NCBI GenBank assembly: GCA_037013495.1
Contig: CM072801.1
Coordinates: 78,415,816-78,479,815 of the forward strand
Direction of reading: 5' to 3'
DNA from: Hippophae tibetana
Taxonomy: Eukaryota > Streptophyta > Magnoliopsida > Rosales > Elaeagnaceae
Length of the DNA stretch: 64,000 nt
Under the pieces are notes generated by a model. The model was not told the origin of the DNA. It made no database searches and saw nothing but the letters and a program-made list of their open reading frames with translations. The position numbers were made by a program, and so were the translations under genes. Below, piece after piece: positions 1 to 12,297 of the stretch (position 1 is its first letter; each line of letters starts with the position of its first letter).

Positions 1-543
1 TTTACCCTATTTACATACGTCTAAAAGTTTGGTCGTATCATATGGAGTTTTTTTTTGTTCTTGTTCCTTAGGCTTCAATTACGATCATCTTAACCACATT
101 AATGGTTATTCGATCGTTCCTATTTGTTGGAGTTCCTATATTACAAGGTTCTTTGGCAAAAGGATATAAGTCATATCGAATCATAGCCGTGGTTTCTGAA
201 AATAGGTTCTCCACATGCTTGTATCCTTTTTCTAATGTTATGTTTTTACAAAACATCATTATTTGATTGTTTATTGTGTTTTTGAGTCATAAATCACCTA
301 AAATAGAAGGAATTTTCACCCACAAGTCTTGCATTTTCTTTAAATATTTTTGTCGTTGTTTTCGTCATTGGATTTATTTTCGCATTTTTCATTGAATTCT
401 TCCTATCTTTTTCTTGTTCTTTTACTTATGTGTTTAATTTATCTTTGTTCTTCTAAAAAACAGAAGAGTTGTTGCAATTCACTGTTTTGTAAAAATAACT
501 AATAATTTGGGTTGAAGCTTTAAACTGTCATAACTTTTAATTC
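1..543. repeat. Partial satellite monomer 0 at the left edge
   Basis: The window opens inside a unit: base 1 corresponds to base 654 of the next unit. It carries the T-run variant also seen in monomers 1-3. Near 470 it reads CAGAAGAG where most units read CAAGAGAG. Monomer 2 (near 1771) shares that rare variant, which hints at a two-unit (1306-bp) sub-periodicity at the left edge. Confidence 0.95.
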
Positions 544-1196
544 ATGCATCCAAATGACTATTATAATAAATCAAATCGAAGCTCGTTTCGATTACTACAA
601 AGACAACCTTACATTATTTCATTACTCCTTGTTTCTGAACCCAAGTTTGTTTGTTTACCCTATTTACATACGTCTAAAAGTTTGGTCGTATCATATGGAG
701 TTTTTTTTTGTTCTTGTTCCTTAGGCTTCAATTACGATCATCTTAACCACATTAATGGTTATTCGATCGTTCCTATTTGTTGGAGTTCCTATATTACAAG
801 GTTCTTTGGCAAAAGGATATAAGTCATATCGAATCATAGCCGTGGTTTCTGAAAATAGGTTCTCCACATGCTTGTATCCTTTTTCTAATGTTATGTTTTT
901 ACAAAACATCATTATTTGATTGTTTATTGTGTTTTTGAGTCATAAATCACCTAAAATAGAAGGAATTTTCACCCACAAGTCTTGCATTTTCTTTAAATAT
1001 TTTTGTCGTTGTTTTCGTCATTGGATTTATTTTCGCATTTTTCATTGAATTCTTCCTATCTTTTTCTTGTTCTTTTACTTATGTGTTTAATTTATCTTTG
1101 TTCTTCTAAAAAACAAGAGAGTTGTTGCAATTCACTGTTTTGTAAAAATAACTAATAATTTGGGTTGAAGCTTTAAACTGTCATAACTTTTAATTC
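544..1196. repeat. Reference 653-bp monomer (monomer 1) with unit landmarks
   Basis: This unit is used as the reference, with offset 1 at the A of ATGCATCC. Offsets 31-50 hold a short dyad (arms AATCGAA and TTCGATT). Offsets 149-154 are CATATG. Offsets 158-166 are a run of nine T in this subtype, whereas most other units read TTGTTTTTGG here. Offsets 410-413 are the four-A run that loses one A in the 652-bp class. Offsets 504-509 are GAATTC. Offsets 565-570 are a six-A run, shortened in two units. Offsets 625-630 are AAGCTT. The last third is a T-rich, C-containing tract on this strand. Stop codons occur in all frames, and the longest open stretches are about 90 codons. Confidence 0.95.
574..593. 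repeat. Conserved short dyad, short-arm form (example)
   Basis: Arms AATCGAA (574-580) and TTCGATT (587-593) flank a 6-nt centre GCTCGT. The element recurs about 30 bp into almost every unit. The alternative C form (GCTCGC) extends the arms to 9 bp with a 2-nt centre. Some units break it: 2503 and 3156 (AATCCAAG), 35143 and 39710 (CGCAGC), 55366 (GCACG) and 60586 (one base lost). No function is shown. Confidence 0.8.
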
Positions 1197-2502
1197 ATGC
1201 ATCCAAATGACTATTATAATAAATCAAATCGAAGCTCGTTTCGATTACTACAAAGACAACCTTACATTATTTCATTACTCCTTGTTTCTGAACCCAGGTT
1301 TGTTTGTTTACCCTATTTACATACGTCTAAAAGTTTGGTCGTATCATATGGAGTTTTTTTTTGTTCTTGTTCCTTAGGCTTCAATTACGATCATCTTAAC
1401 CACATTAATGGTTATTCGATCGTTCCTATTTGTTGGAGTTCCTATATTACAAGGTTCTTTGGCAAAAGGATATAAGTCATATCGAATCATAGCCGTGGTT
1501 TCTGAAAATAGGTTCTCCACATGCTTGTATCCTTTTTCTAATGTTATGTTTTTACAAAACATCATTATTTGATTGTTTATTGTGTTTTTGAGTCATAAAT
1601 CACCTAAAATAGAAGGAATTTTCACCCACAAGTCTTGCATTTTCTTTAAATATTTTTGTCGTTGTTTTCGTCATTGGATTTATTTTCGCATTTTTCATTG
1701 AATTCTTCCTATCTTTTTCTTGTTCTTTTACTTATGTGTTTAATTTATCTTTGTTCTTCTAAAAAACAGAAGAGTTGTTGCAATTCACTGTTTTGTAAAA
1801 ATAACTAATAATTTGGGTTGAAGCTTTAAACTGTCATAACTTTTAATTCATGCATCCAAATGACTATTATAATAAATCAAATCGAAGCTCGTTTCGATTA
1901 CTACAAAGACAACCTTACATTATTTCATTACTCCTTGTTTCTGAACCCAAGTTTGTTTATTTACCCTATTTACATACGTCTAAAAGTTTGGTCGTATCAT
2001 ATGGAGTTTTTTTTTGTTCTTGTTCCTTAGGCTTCAATTACGATCATCTTAACCACATTAATGGTTATTCAATCGTTCCTATTTGTTGGAGTTCCTATAT
2101 TACAAGGTTCTTTGGAAAAAGGATATAAGTCATATCGAATCATAGCCGTGGTTTCTGAAAATAGGTTCTCCACATGCTTGTATCCTTTTTCTAATGTTAT
2201 GTTTTTACAAAACATCATTATTTGATTGTTTATTGTGTTTTTGAGTCATAAATCACCTAAAATAGAAGGAATTTTCACCCACAAGTCTTGCATTTTCTTT
2301 AAATATTTTTGTGATTGTTTTCGTCATTGGATTTATTTTCGCACTTTTCATTGAATTCTTCCTATCTTTTTCTTGTTCTTTTACTTATGTGTTTAATTTA
2401 TCTTTGTTCTTCTAAAAAACAAGAGAGTTGTTGCAATTCACTGTTTCGAAAAAATAACTAATAATTTGGGTTGAAGCTTTAAACTGTCATAACTTTTAAT
2501 TC

Positions 2503-3808
2503 ATGCATCCAAATGACTATTATAATAAATCAAATCCAAGCTCGTTTCGATTACTACAAAGACAACCTTACATTATTTCATTACTCCTTGTTTCTGAACC
2601 CAAGTTTGTTTATGTACCCTATTTACGTACGTCTAAAAGTTTGGTCGTATCATATGGAGTTGTTTTTGGTTCTTGTTCCTTATGCTTCAATTACGATCAT
2701 CTTAACCACATTAATGGTTATTCAATCGTTCCTATTTGTTGGAGTTCCTATATTACAAGGTTCTTTGGCAAAAGGATATAAGTCATATCGAATCATAGCC
2801 GTGGTTTCTGAAAATAGGTTCTCCACATGCTTGTATCCTTTTTCTAATGTTATGTTTTTACAAAACATCATTATTTGATTGTTTATTGTGTTTTTGAGTC
2901 ATAAATCACCTAAAATAGAAGGAATTTTCACCCACAAGTCTTGCATTTTCTTTAAATATTTTTGTGATTGTTTTCGTCATTGGATTTATTTTCGCACTTT
3001 TCATTGAATTCTTCCTATCTTTTTCTTGTTCTTTTACTTATGTGTTTAATTTATCTTTGTTCTTCTAAAAAACAAGAGAGTTGTTGCAATTCACTGTTTC
3101 GGAAAAATAACTAATAATTTGGGTTGAAGCTTTAAACTGTCATAACTTTTAATTCATGCATCCAAATGACTATTATAATAAATCAAATCCAAGCTCGTTT
3201 CGATTACTACAAAGACAACCTTACATTATTTCATTACTCCTTGTTTCTGAACCCAAGTTTGTTTATGTACCCTATTTACGTACGTCTAAAAGTTTGGTCG
3301 TATCATATGGAGTTGTTTTTGGTTCTTGTTCCTTATGCTTCAATTACGATCATCTTAACCACATTAATGGTTATTCAATCGTTCCTATTTGTTGGAGTTC
3401 CTATATTACAAGGTTCTTTGGCAAAAGGATATAAGTCATATCGAATCATAGCCGTGGTTTCTGAAAATAGGTTCTCCACATGCTTGTATCCTTTTTCTAA
3501 TGTTATGTTTTTACAAAACATCATTATTTGATTGTTTATTGTGTTTTTGAGTCATAAATCACCTAAAATAGAAGGAATTTTCACCCACAAGTCTTGCATT
3601 TTCTTTAAATATTTTTGTGGTTGTTTTCGTCATTGGATTTATTTTCGCATTTTTCATTGAATTCTTCCTATCTTTTTCTTGTTCTTTTACTTATGTGTTT
3701 AATTTATCTTTGTTCTTCTAAAAAACAAGAGAGTTGTTGCAATTCACTGTTCCGAAAAAATAACTAATAATTTGGGTTGAAGCTTTAAACTGTCATAACT
3801 TTTAATTC
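2503..3808. repeat. Adjacent duplicate monomers 4 and 5
   Basis: The two units at 2503 and 3156 share a private set of variants: AATCCAAGCTCG at the dyad (left arm broken), TTTATGTACCC, TTTACGTACG, and CTTATGC in place of CTTAGGC. They are almost identical, differing for example at GTGATTG versus GTGGTTG in the last third. The G-to-T change in CTTATGC removes a stop and opens a 121-codon frame, which I treat as incidental. Confidence 0.85.
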
Positions 3809-5114
3809 ATGCATCCAAATGACTATTATAATAAATCAAATCGAAGCTCGTTTTAATTACTACAAAGACAACTTTACATTATTTCATTACTCCTTGTTTT
3901 TGAACCCAAGTTTGTTTATTTACCCTATTTACATACGTCTAAAAGTTTGGTCGTATCATATGGAGTTGTTTTTGGTTCTTGTTCCTTAGGCTTCAATTAC
4001 GATCATCTTAACCACATTAATGGTTATTCCATCGTTCCTATTTGTTGGATCTCCTATATTACCAGGTTCTTCGCCTAAAGGATATAAGTCATATGGAATC
4101 ACAGCCGTGGTTTCTGAAAATAGGTTCTCTACATGCTTATATACGTTTTCTAATGTTATATTTTTACAAAACATCATTATTTGATTGTTTATTGTGTTTT
4201 TGAGTCATGAATCACTTAAAATAGAAGGAATTTTCACCCACAACTATTGCATTTTCTTTAAATATTTTTGTCATTGTTTTCGTCATTGGATTTATTTTCG
4301 CATTTTTCATTGAATTCTTCCTACATTTTTCTTGTTATTTTACTTATGTGTTTAATTTATCTTTGTTCTTCTAAAGAACAAGAGAGTTGTTGCAATTCAC
4401 TGTCACGAAAAAATAACTAATAATTTGGGTTGAAGCTTTAAACTGTTATAACTTTTAATTCATGCATCCAAACGACTATTATAATAAATCAAATCGAAGC
4501 TTGCTTCGATTACTACAAAGACAACCTTACATTATTTCATTACTCCTTGTTTCTGAACCCAAGTTTGTTTATTTACCCTATTTACATACGTCTAAAAGTT
4601 TGGTCGTATCATATGGAGTTGTTTTTGGTTCTTGTTCCTTAGGCTTCAATTACGATCATCTTAACCACATTAATGGTTATTCAATCGTTCCTATTTGTGG
4701 GAGTTCCTATATTACAAGGTTCTTTGGCAAAAGGATATAAGTCATATCGAATCATAGCCGTGGTTTCTGAAAATAGGTTCTCCACATGCTTGTATCCTTT
4801 TTCTAATGTTATATTTTTACAAAACATCATTATTTGATTGTTTATTGGGTTTTTGAGTCATAAATCACCTAAAATAGAAGGAATTTTCATCCACAAGTCT
4901 TGCATTTTCTTTAAATATTTTTGTTGTTGTTTTCGTCATTGGATTTATTATCGCATTTTTCATTGAATTCTTCCTATCTTCTTCTTGTTCTTTTACTTAT
5001 GTGTTTAATTTATCTTTGTTCTTCTAAAAAACAAGAGAGTTGTTGCAATTCACTGTTTCGAAAAAATAACTAATAATTTGGGTTGAAGCTTTAAACTGTC
5101 ATAACTTTTAATTC
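3809..5114. repeat. Monomers 6 and 7
   Basis: Monomer 6 (3809) combines a left-domain first half with TTCTTCGCCTAAAGG, TTATATACG and CAACTATTGC in the second half. That combination returns in monomers 13 and 17. Monomer 7 (4462) carries AAGCTTGCTTCG at the dyad, which creates a second AAGCTT within the unit and a near-perfect 20-bp palindrome at 4492-4511. Confidence 0.8.
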
Positions 5115-5767
5115 ATGCATCCAAATGACTATTATAATAAATCAAATCCAAGCTCGTTTCGATTACTACAAAGACAACCTTACATTATTTCATTACTCCT
5201 TGTTTCTGAACCCAAGTTTGTTTATGTACCCTATTTACGTACGTCTAAAAGTTTGGTCGTATCATATGGAGTTGTTTTTGGTTCTTGTTCCTTATGCTTC
5301 AATTACGATCATCTTAACCACATTAATGGTTATTCAATCGTTCCTATTTGTTGGAGTTCCTATATTACAAGGTTCTTTGGCAAAAGGATATAAGTCATAT
5401 CGAATCATAGCCGTGGTTTCTGAAAATAGGTTCTCCACATGCTTGTATCCTTTTTCTAATGTTATGTTTTTACAAAACATCATTATTTGATTGTTTATTG
5501 TGTTTTTGAGTCATAAATCACCTAAAATAGAAGGAATTTTCACCCACAAGTCTTGCATTTTCTTTAAATATTTTTGTGGTTGTTTTCGTCATTGGATTTA
5601 TTTTCGCATTTTTCATTGAATTCTTCCTATCTTTTTCTTGTTCTTTTACTTATGTGTTTAATTTATCTTTGTTCTTCTAAAAAACAAGAGAGTTGTTGCA
5701 ATTCACTGTTTTGAAAAAATAACTAATAATTTGGGTTGAAGCTTTAAACTGTTATAACTTTTAATTC
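5115..5767. repeat. Monomer 8, dispersed copy of monomer 5
   Basis: It carries the same private set as monomers 4 and 5 (AATCCAAG, TTTATGTACCC, TTTACGTACG, CTTATGC) and also the GTGGTTG variant of monomer 5. It therefore matches monomer 5, three units (1959 bp) away, better than monomer 4. This is partial HOR structure in an otherwise irregular stretch. Confidence 0.8.
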
Positions 5768-6420
5768 ATGCATCCAAATGACTATTATAATAAATCAAAT
5801 CGAAGCTCGTTTCGATTACTACAAAGACAACCTTACATTATTTCATTACTCCTTGTGTCTGAACCCAAGTTTCTTTATTTACCCTATTTACATATGTCTA
5901 AAAGTTTGGTCGTATCATATGGAGTTGTTTTTGGTTCTTGTTCCTTAGGCTTCAATTACGATCATCTTAACCACATTAATGATTATTCAATCGTTCCTAT
6001 TTGTTGGAGTTCCTATAGTCCCAGGTTCTTCGCCTAAAGGATATAAGTCATATGGAATCATAGCCATGGTTTCTGAAAATAGGTTCTCTACATGCTTATA
6101 TCCGTTTTCTAATGTTATATTTTTACAAAACATCATTATTTGATTGTTTATTGTGTTTTTGAGTCATGAATCACTTAAAATAGAAGGAATTTTCACCCAC
6201 AACTATTGCATTTTCTTTAAATATTTTTGTCATTGTTTTCGTCATTGGATTTATTTTCGCATTTTTCATTGAATTCTTCCTATATTTTTCTTGTTATTTT
6301 ACTTATGTGTTTAATTTATCTTTATTCTTCTAAGGAAACAGAGAGTTGTTGCAATTCACTGTCACGAAAAAATAACTAATAATTGGGGTTGAAGCTTTAA
6401 ACTGTCATAACTTTTAATTC
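5768..6420. repeat. Chimeric monomer 9 with a right-domain 5' part
   Basis: From 5857 to at least 6066 this unit carries variants otherwise typical of units beyond about 27 kb: TTGTGTCTG, AGTTTCTTTA, CATATGTC, AATGATTATTC and TAGCCATGG. From 6134 onward it is left-domain in type (CATCATT, CATGAATCACTTAAAATAG, CAACTATTGC, GTCACG). The switch lies between about 6067 and 6133. It is either a conversion tract or a relic of an older mixed array. Confidence 0.75.
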
Positions 6421-7073
6421 ATGCATCCAAATTACTATTATAATAAATCAAATCGAAGCTCGCTTCGATAACTACAAAAACAACCTTACATTATTTCATT
6501 ACTCCTTGTTTCTGAACCCAAGTTTTTTTATTTACCCTATTTACATACGTCTAAAAATTTGGTCGTATCATATGGAGTTGTTTTTGGTTCTTGTTCCTTA
6601 GGCTTCAATTACGATCATCTTAACCACATTAATGGTTATTCAATCGTTCCTATTTGTTGGAGTTCCTATATTACCAGGTTCTTTGGCAAAAGGATATAAG
6701 TCATATCGAATCATAGCCGTGGTTTCTTAAAATAGGTTCTCCACATGCTTCTATCCTTTTTCTAATGTTATGTTTTTACAAAACATCATTATTTGATTGT
6801 TTATTGTGTTTTTGAGTCATAAATCACCTAAAATAGAAGGAATTTTCACCCACAAGTCTTGCATTTTCTTTAAATATTTTTGTCGTTGTTTTCGTCATTG
6901 GATTTATTTTCGCATTTTTCATTGAATTCTTCCTATCTTTTTCTTGTTCTTTTACTTATGTGTTTAATTTATCTTTGTTCTTCTAAAAAACAAGAGAGTT
7001 GTTGCAATTCACTGTTTTGTAAAAATAACTAATAATTTGGGTTGAAGCTTTAAACTGTCATAACTTTTAATTC
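6421..7073. repeat. Monomer 10
   Basis: A 653-bp left-domain unit with the uncommon CGATAACTAC and AGTTTTTTTA variants, shared with monomers 28 (18175) and 34 (22093), and TCTAAAAATTTGG. A private change gives GTTTCTTAAAAT. It immediately precedes the first 4-unit HOR. Confidence 0.75.
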
Positions 7074-9685
7074 ATGCATCCAAATGACTATTATAATAAA
7101 TCAAATCGAAGCTCGTTTCGATTACTACAAAGACAACCTTACATTATTTCATTACTCCTTGTTTCTGAACCCAAGTTTGTTTATTTACCCTATTTACATA
7201 CGTCTAAAAGTTTGGTCGTATCATATGGAGTTTTTTTTTGTTCTTGTTCCTTAGGCTTCAATTACGATCATCTTAACCACATTAATGGTTATTCAATCGT
7301 TCCTATTTGTTGGAGTTCCTATATTACAAGGTTCTTTGGCAAAAGGATATAAGTCATATCGAATCATAGCCGTGGTTTCTGAAAATAGGTTCTCCACATG
7401 CTTGTATCCTTTTTCTAATGTTATGTTTTTACAAAACATCATTATTTGATTGTTTATTGTGTTTTTGAGTCATAAATCACCTAAAATAGAAGGAATTTTC
7501 ACCCACAAGTCTTGCATTTTCTTTAAATATTTTTGTCGTTGTTTTCGTCATTGGATTTATTTTCGCATTTTTCATTGAATTCTTCCTATCTTTTTCTTGT
7601 TCTTTTACTTATGTGTTTAATTTATCTTTGTTCTTCTAAAAAACAAGAGAGTTGTTGCAATTCACTGTTTCGAAAAAATAACTAATAATTTGGGTTGAAG
7701 CTTTAAACTGTCATAACTTTTAATTCATGCATCCAAATGACTATTATAATAAATCAAATCGAAGCTCGTTTCGATTACTACAAAGACAACCTTACATTAT
7801 TTCATTACTCCTTGTTTCTGAACCCAAGTTTGTTTATTTACCCTATTTACATACGTCTAAAAGTTTGGTCGTATCATATGGAGTTGTTTTTGGTTCTTGT
7901 TCCTTATGCTTCAATTACGATCATCTTAACCACATTAATGGTTATTCAATCGTTCCTATTTGTTGGAGTTCCTATATTACCATGTTCTTCGCCTAAAGGA
8001 TATAAATCATATGGAATCACAGCAGTGGTTTCTAAAAATAGGTTCTGTACATGCTTCTATCTATTTTCTAATGTTATATTTTTACAAAACATCATTATTT
8101 GATTGTTTATTGTGTTTTTGAGTCATGAATCACTCAAAATAGAAAGAAATTTCACCCACAAGTCTTGCATTTTCTTTAAATATTTTTGTCGTTGTTTTCC
8201 TCATTGGATTTATTTTCGCATTTTTCATTGAATTCTTCCTATCTTTTTCTTGTTATTTTACTTATGTGTTTAATTTATCTTTGTCCTTCTAAAAAACAAG
8301 AGAGTTGTTGCCATTCACTGTTTCGAAAAAATAACTAATAATTTGCGTTGAAGCTTTAAACTGTCATAACTTTTAATTCATGCATCCAAATGACTATTAT
8401 AATAAATCAAATCGAAGGTCGTTTCGATTAATACAAAGAAAACTTTACATTATTTCATTACTCCTTGTTTCTGAACCCAAGTTTGTTTATTTACCCTATT
8501 TACATACGTCTAAAAGTTTGGTCGTATCATATGGAGTTGTTTTTGGTTCTTGTTCCTTAGGCTTCAATTACGATCATCTTAACCACATTAATGGTTATTC
8601 AATCGTTCCTATTTGTTGGATCTCCTATATTACCAGGTTCTTCGCCTAAAGGATATAAGTCATATGGAATCACAGCCGTGGTTTCTGAAAATAGGTTCTC
8701 TACATGCTTATATACGTTTTCTAATGTTATATTTTTACAAAACATCATTATTTGATTGTTTATTGTGTTTTTGAGTCATGAATCACTTAAAATAGAAGGA
8801 ATTTTCACCCACAACTATTGCATTTTCTTTAAATATTTTTGTCATTGTTTTCGTCATTGGATTTATTTTCGCATTTTTCATTGAATTCTTCCTACATTTT
8901 TCTTGTTATTTTACTTATGTGTTTAATTTATCTTTGTTCTTCTAAAGAACAAGAGAGTTGTTGCAATTCACTGTCACGAAAAAATAACTAAGAATTTGGG
9001 TTGAAGCTTTAAACTGTTATAACTTTTAATTCATGCATCCAAACGACTATTATAATAAATCAAATCGAAGCTTGCTTCGATTACAACAAAGACAACCTTA
9101 CATTATTTCATTACTCCTTGTTTCTGAACCCAAGTTTGTTTATTTACCCTATTTACATACGTCTAAAAATTTGGTCGTATCATATGGAGTTGTTTTTGGT
9201 TCTTGTTCCTTAGGCTTCAATTAATATCATCTTAACCTCATTAATGGTTATTCAATCGTTCCTATTTGTTGGATCTCCTATATTACCAGGTTCTTTGGCA
9301 AAAGGATATAAGTCATATCGAATCATAGCCGTGGTTTCGGAAAATAGGTTCTCCACATGCTTCTATCCTTTTTCTAATGTTATGTTTTTACAAAACATCA
9401 TTATTTGATTCTTTATTGTGTTTTTGAGTCATAAATCACCTAAAATAGAAGGAATTTTCACCCACAAGTCTTGCGTTTTCTTTAAATATTTTTGTCGTTG
9501 TTTTCGTCATTGGATTTATTTTCGCATTTTTCATTGAATTCTTCCTATCTTTTTCTTGTTCTTTTACTTATGTGTTTAATTTATCTTTGTTCTTCTAAAA
9601 AACAAGAGAGTTGTTGCAATTCACTGTTTTGTAAAAATAACTAATAATTTGGGTTGAAGCTTTAAACTGTCATAACTTTTAATTC
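7074..9685. repeat. 4-unit HOR-A, copy 1 (2612 bp, monomers 11-14)
   Basis: Monomer starts are 7074, 7727, 8380 and 9033. In order they are T-run type; CTTATGC type with ACCATGTTC; AATCGAAGGTCG type with TTAATACAAAG; and AAGCTTGCTTCG type with ACAACAAAG. The same four follow in the same order at 9686. Spotted differences from copy 2 are AGAAAACTTTAC versus AGACAACTTTAC in the third unit, AATTAATATCATC versus AATTACGATCATC in the fourth, and the last ~70 bp of the fourth unit (TTTTGTAAAA here, TTTCGAAAA in copy 2). Confidence 0.9.
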
Positions 9686-12297
9686 ATGCATCCAAATGAC
9701 TATTATAATAAATCAAATCGAAGCTCGTTTCGATTACTACAAAGACAACCTTACATTATTTCATTACTCCTTGTTTCTGAACCCAAGTTTGTTTATTTAC
9801 CCTATTTACATACGTCTAAAAGTTTGGTCGTATCATATGGAGTTTTTTTTTGTTCTTGTTCCTTAGGCTTCAATTACGATCATCTTAACCACATTAATGG
9901 TTATTCAATCGTTCCTATTTGTTGGAGTTCCTATATTACAAGGTTCTTTGGCAAAAGGATATAAGTCATATCGAATCATAGCCGTGGTTTCTGAAAATAG
10001 GTTCTCCACATGCTTGTATCCTTTTTCTAATGTTATGTTTTTACAAAACATCATTATTTGATTGTTTATTGTGTTTTTGAGTCATAAATCACCTAAAATA
10101 GAAGGAATTTTCACCCACAAGTCTTGCATTTTCTTTAAATATTTTTGTCGTTGTTTTCGTCATTGGATTTATTTTCGCATTTTTCATTGAATTCTTCCTA
10201 TCTTTTTCTTGTTCTTTTACTTATGTGTTTAATTTATCTTTGTTCTTCTAAAAAACAAGAGAGTTGTTGCAATTCACTGTTTCGAAAAAATAACTAATAA
10301 TTTGGGTTGAAGCTTTAAACTGTCATAACTTTTAATTCATGCATCCAAATGACTATTATAATAAATCAAATCGAAGCTCGTTTCGATTACTACAAAGACA
10401 ACCTTACATTATTTCATTACTCCTTGTTTCTGAACCCAAGTTTGTTTATTTACCCTATTTACATACGTCTAAAAGTTTGGTCGTATCATATGGAGTTGTT
10501 TTTGGTTCTTGTTCCTTATGCTTCAATTACGATCATCTTAACCACATTAATGGTTATTCAATCGTTCCTATTTGTTGGAGTTCCTATATTACCATGTTCT
10601 TCGCCTAAAGGATATAAATCATATGGAATCACAGCAGTGGTTTCTAAAAATAGGTTCTGTACATGCTTCTATCTATTTTCTAATGTTATATTTTTACAAA
10701 ACATCATTATTTGATTGTTTATTGTGTTTTTGAGTCATGAATCACTCAAAATAGAAAGAAATTTCACCCACAAGTCTTGCATTTTCTTTAAATATTTTTG
10801 TCGTTGTTTTCCTCATTGGATTTATTTTCGCATTTTTCATTGAATTCTTCCTATCTTTTTCTTGTTATTTTACTTATGTGTTTAATTTATCTTTGTCCTT
10901 CTAAAAAACAAGAGAGTTGTTGCCATTCACTGTTTCGAAAAAATAACTAATAATTTGCGTTGAAGCTTTAAACTGTCATAACTTTTAATTCATGCATCCA
11001 AATGACTATTATAATAAATCAAATCGAAGGTCGTTTCGATTAATACAAAGACAACTTTACATTATTTCATTACTCCTTGTTTCTGAACCCAAGTTTGTTT
11101 ATTTACCCTATTTACATACGTCTAAAAGTTTGGTCGTATCATATGGAGTTGTTTTTGGTTCTTGTTCCTTAGGCTTCAATTACGATCATCTTAACCACAT
11201 TAATGGTTATTCAATCGTTCCTATTTGTTGGATCTCCTATATTACCAGGTTCTTCGCCTAAAGGATATAAGTCATATGGAATCACAGCCGTGGTTTCTGA
11301 AAATAGGTTCTCTACATGCTTATATACGTTTTCTAATGTTATATTTTTACAAAACATCATTATTTGATTGTTTATTGTGTTTTTGAGTCATGAATCACTT
11401 AAAATAGAAGGAATTTTCACCCACAACTATTGCATTTTCTTTAAATATTTTTGTCATTGTTTTCGTCATTGGATTTATTTTCGCATTTTTCATTGAATTC
11501 TTCCTACATTTTTCTTGTTATTTTACTTATGTGTTTAATTTATCTTTGTTCTTCTAAAGAACAAGAGAGTTGTTGCAATTCACTGTCACGAAAAAATAAC
11601 TAAGAATTTGGGTTGAAGCTTTAAACTGTTATAACTTTTAATTCATGCATCCAAACGACTATTATAATAAATCAAATCGAAGCTTGCTTCGATTACAACA
11701 AAGACAACCTTACATTATTTCATTACTCCTTGTTTCTGAACCCAAGTTTGTTTATTTACCCTATTTACATACGTCTAAAAATTTGGTCGTATCATATGGA
11801 GTTGTTTTTGGTTCTTGTTCCTTAGGCTTCAATTACGATCATCTTAACCACATTAATGGTTATTCAATCGTTCCTATTTGTTGGATCTCCTATATTACCA
11901 GGTTCTTTGGCAAAAGGATATAAGTCATATCGAATCATAGCCGTGGTTTCGGAAAATAGGTTCTCCACATGCTTCTATCCTTTTTCTAATGTTATGTTTT
12001 TACAAAACATCATTATTTGATTCTTTATTGTGTTTTTGAGTCATAAATCACCTAAAATAGAAGGAATTTTCACCCACAAGTCTTGCGTTTTCTTTAAATA
12101 TTTTTGTCGTTGTTTTCGTCATTGGATTTATTTTCGCATTTTTCATTGAATTCTTCCTATCTTTTTCTTGTTCTTTTACTTATGTGTTTAATTTATCTTT
12201 GTTCTTCTAAAAAACAAGAGAGTTGTTGCAATTCACTGTTTCGAAAAAATAACTAATAATATGCGTTGAAGCTTTAAACTGTTATAACTTTTAATTC
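9686..12297. repeat. 4-unit HOR-A, copy 2 (2612 bp, monomers 15-18)
   Basis: Monomer starts are 9686, 10339, 10992 and 11645. Variant order matches copy 1 unit for unit, including GATTCTTTATTG and TTGCGTTTTC in the fourth unit. Its final ~70 bp change to TTTCGAAAA and AATAATATGCG, so the duplication ends inside monomer 18. The second half of monomer 18 reappears in monomers 29 (18828) and 35 (22746). Confidence 0.9.

Larger units (their letters stand above)
1..2502. repeat. Near-homogeneous block of T-run monomers (0-3)
   Basis: Monomers 0 to 3 share the nine-T run after the CATATG site and TTCTTTGGCAAAAGG-type sequence (TTCTTTGGAAAAAGG in monomer 3). They differ at only a few positions by eye. 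Monomers 0-2 have ATTCGATCG where monomer 3 and nearly all others have ATTCAATCG, and monomer 3 has TTTGTTTATT where monomers 1-2 have TTTGTTTGTT. Monomer 3 is the closest relative of monomers 11 (7074) and 15 (9686). The block looks recently amplified. Confidence 0.85.

Noticed and set aside
544..822. Recurring + strand open frame of 60-92 codons starting MHPNDYYNKS or downstream MSEPKF (also at 1197, 7074, 14910, 33838 and many other units)
   Set aside because: It recurs only because the unit recurs. Variants between copies are often nonsynonymous, and some copies have stops or frameshifts (9033, 13088, 24705). No domain, signal peptide or codon-level constraint is visible.
544..1196. Internal ~163-bp sub-repeats (653 is close to 4 x 163)
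   Set aside because: Comparing the quarters by eye gave only weak, scattered resemblance of AT-rich stretches. I could not establish sub-repeats; a self-alignment of a consensus unit would decide.
2513..2878. 121-codon + strand open frame (also 3166, 5125, 7737, 10349, 25367; a 124-codon version at 26010)
   Set aside because: It is opened by a single G-to-T change (CTTAGGC to CTTATGC) that removes a stop, or in monomer 40 by a 1-nt deletion. It lies in satellite sequence, overlaps the other recurring frame, and resembles no family I know. Its hydrophobicity simply reflects T-rich DNA.
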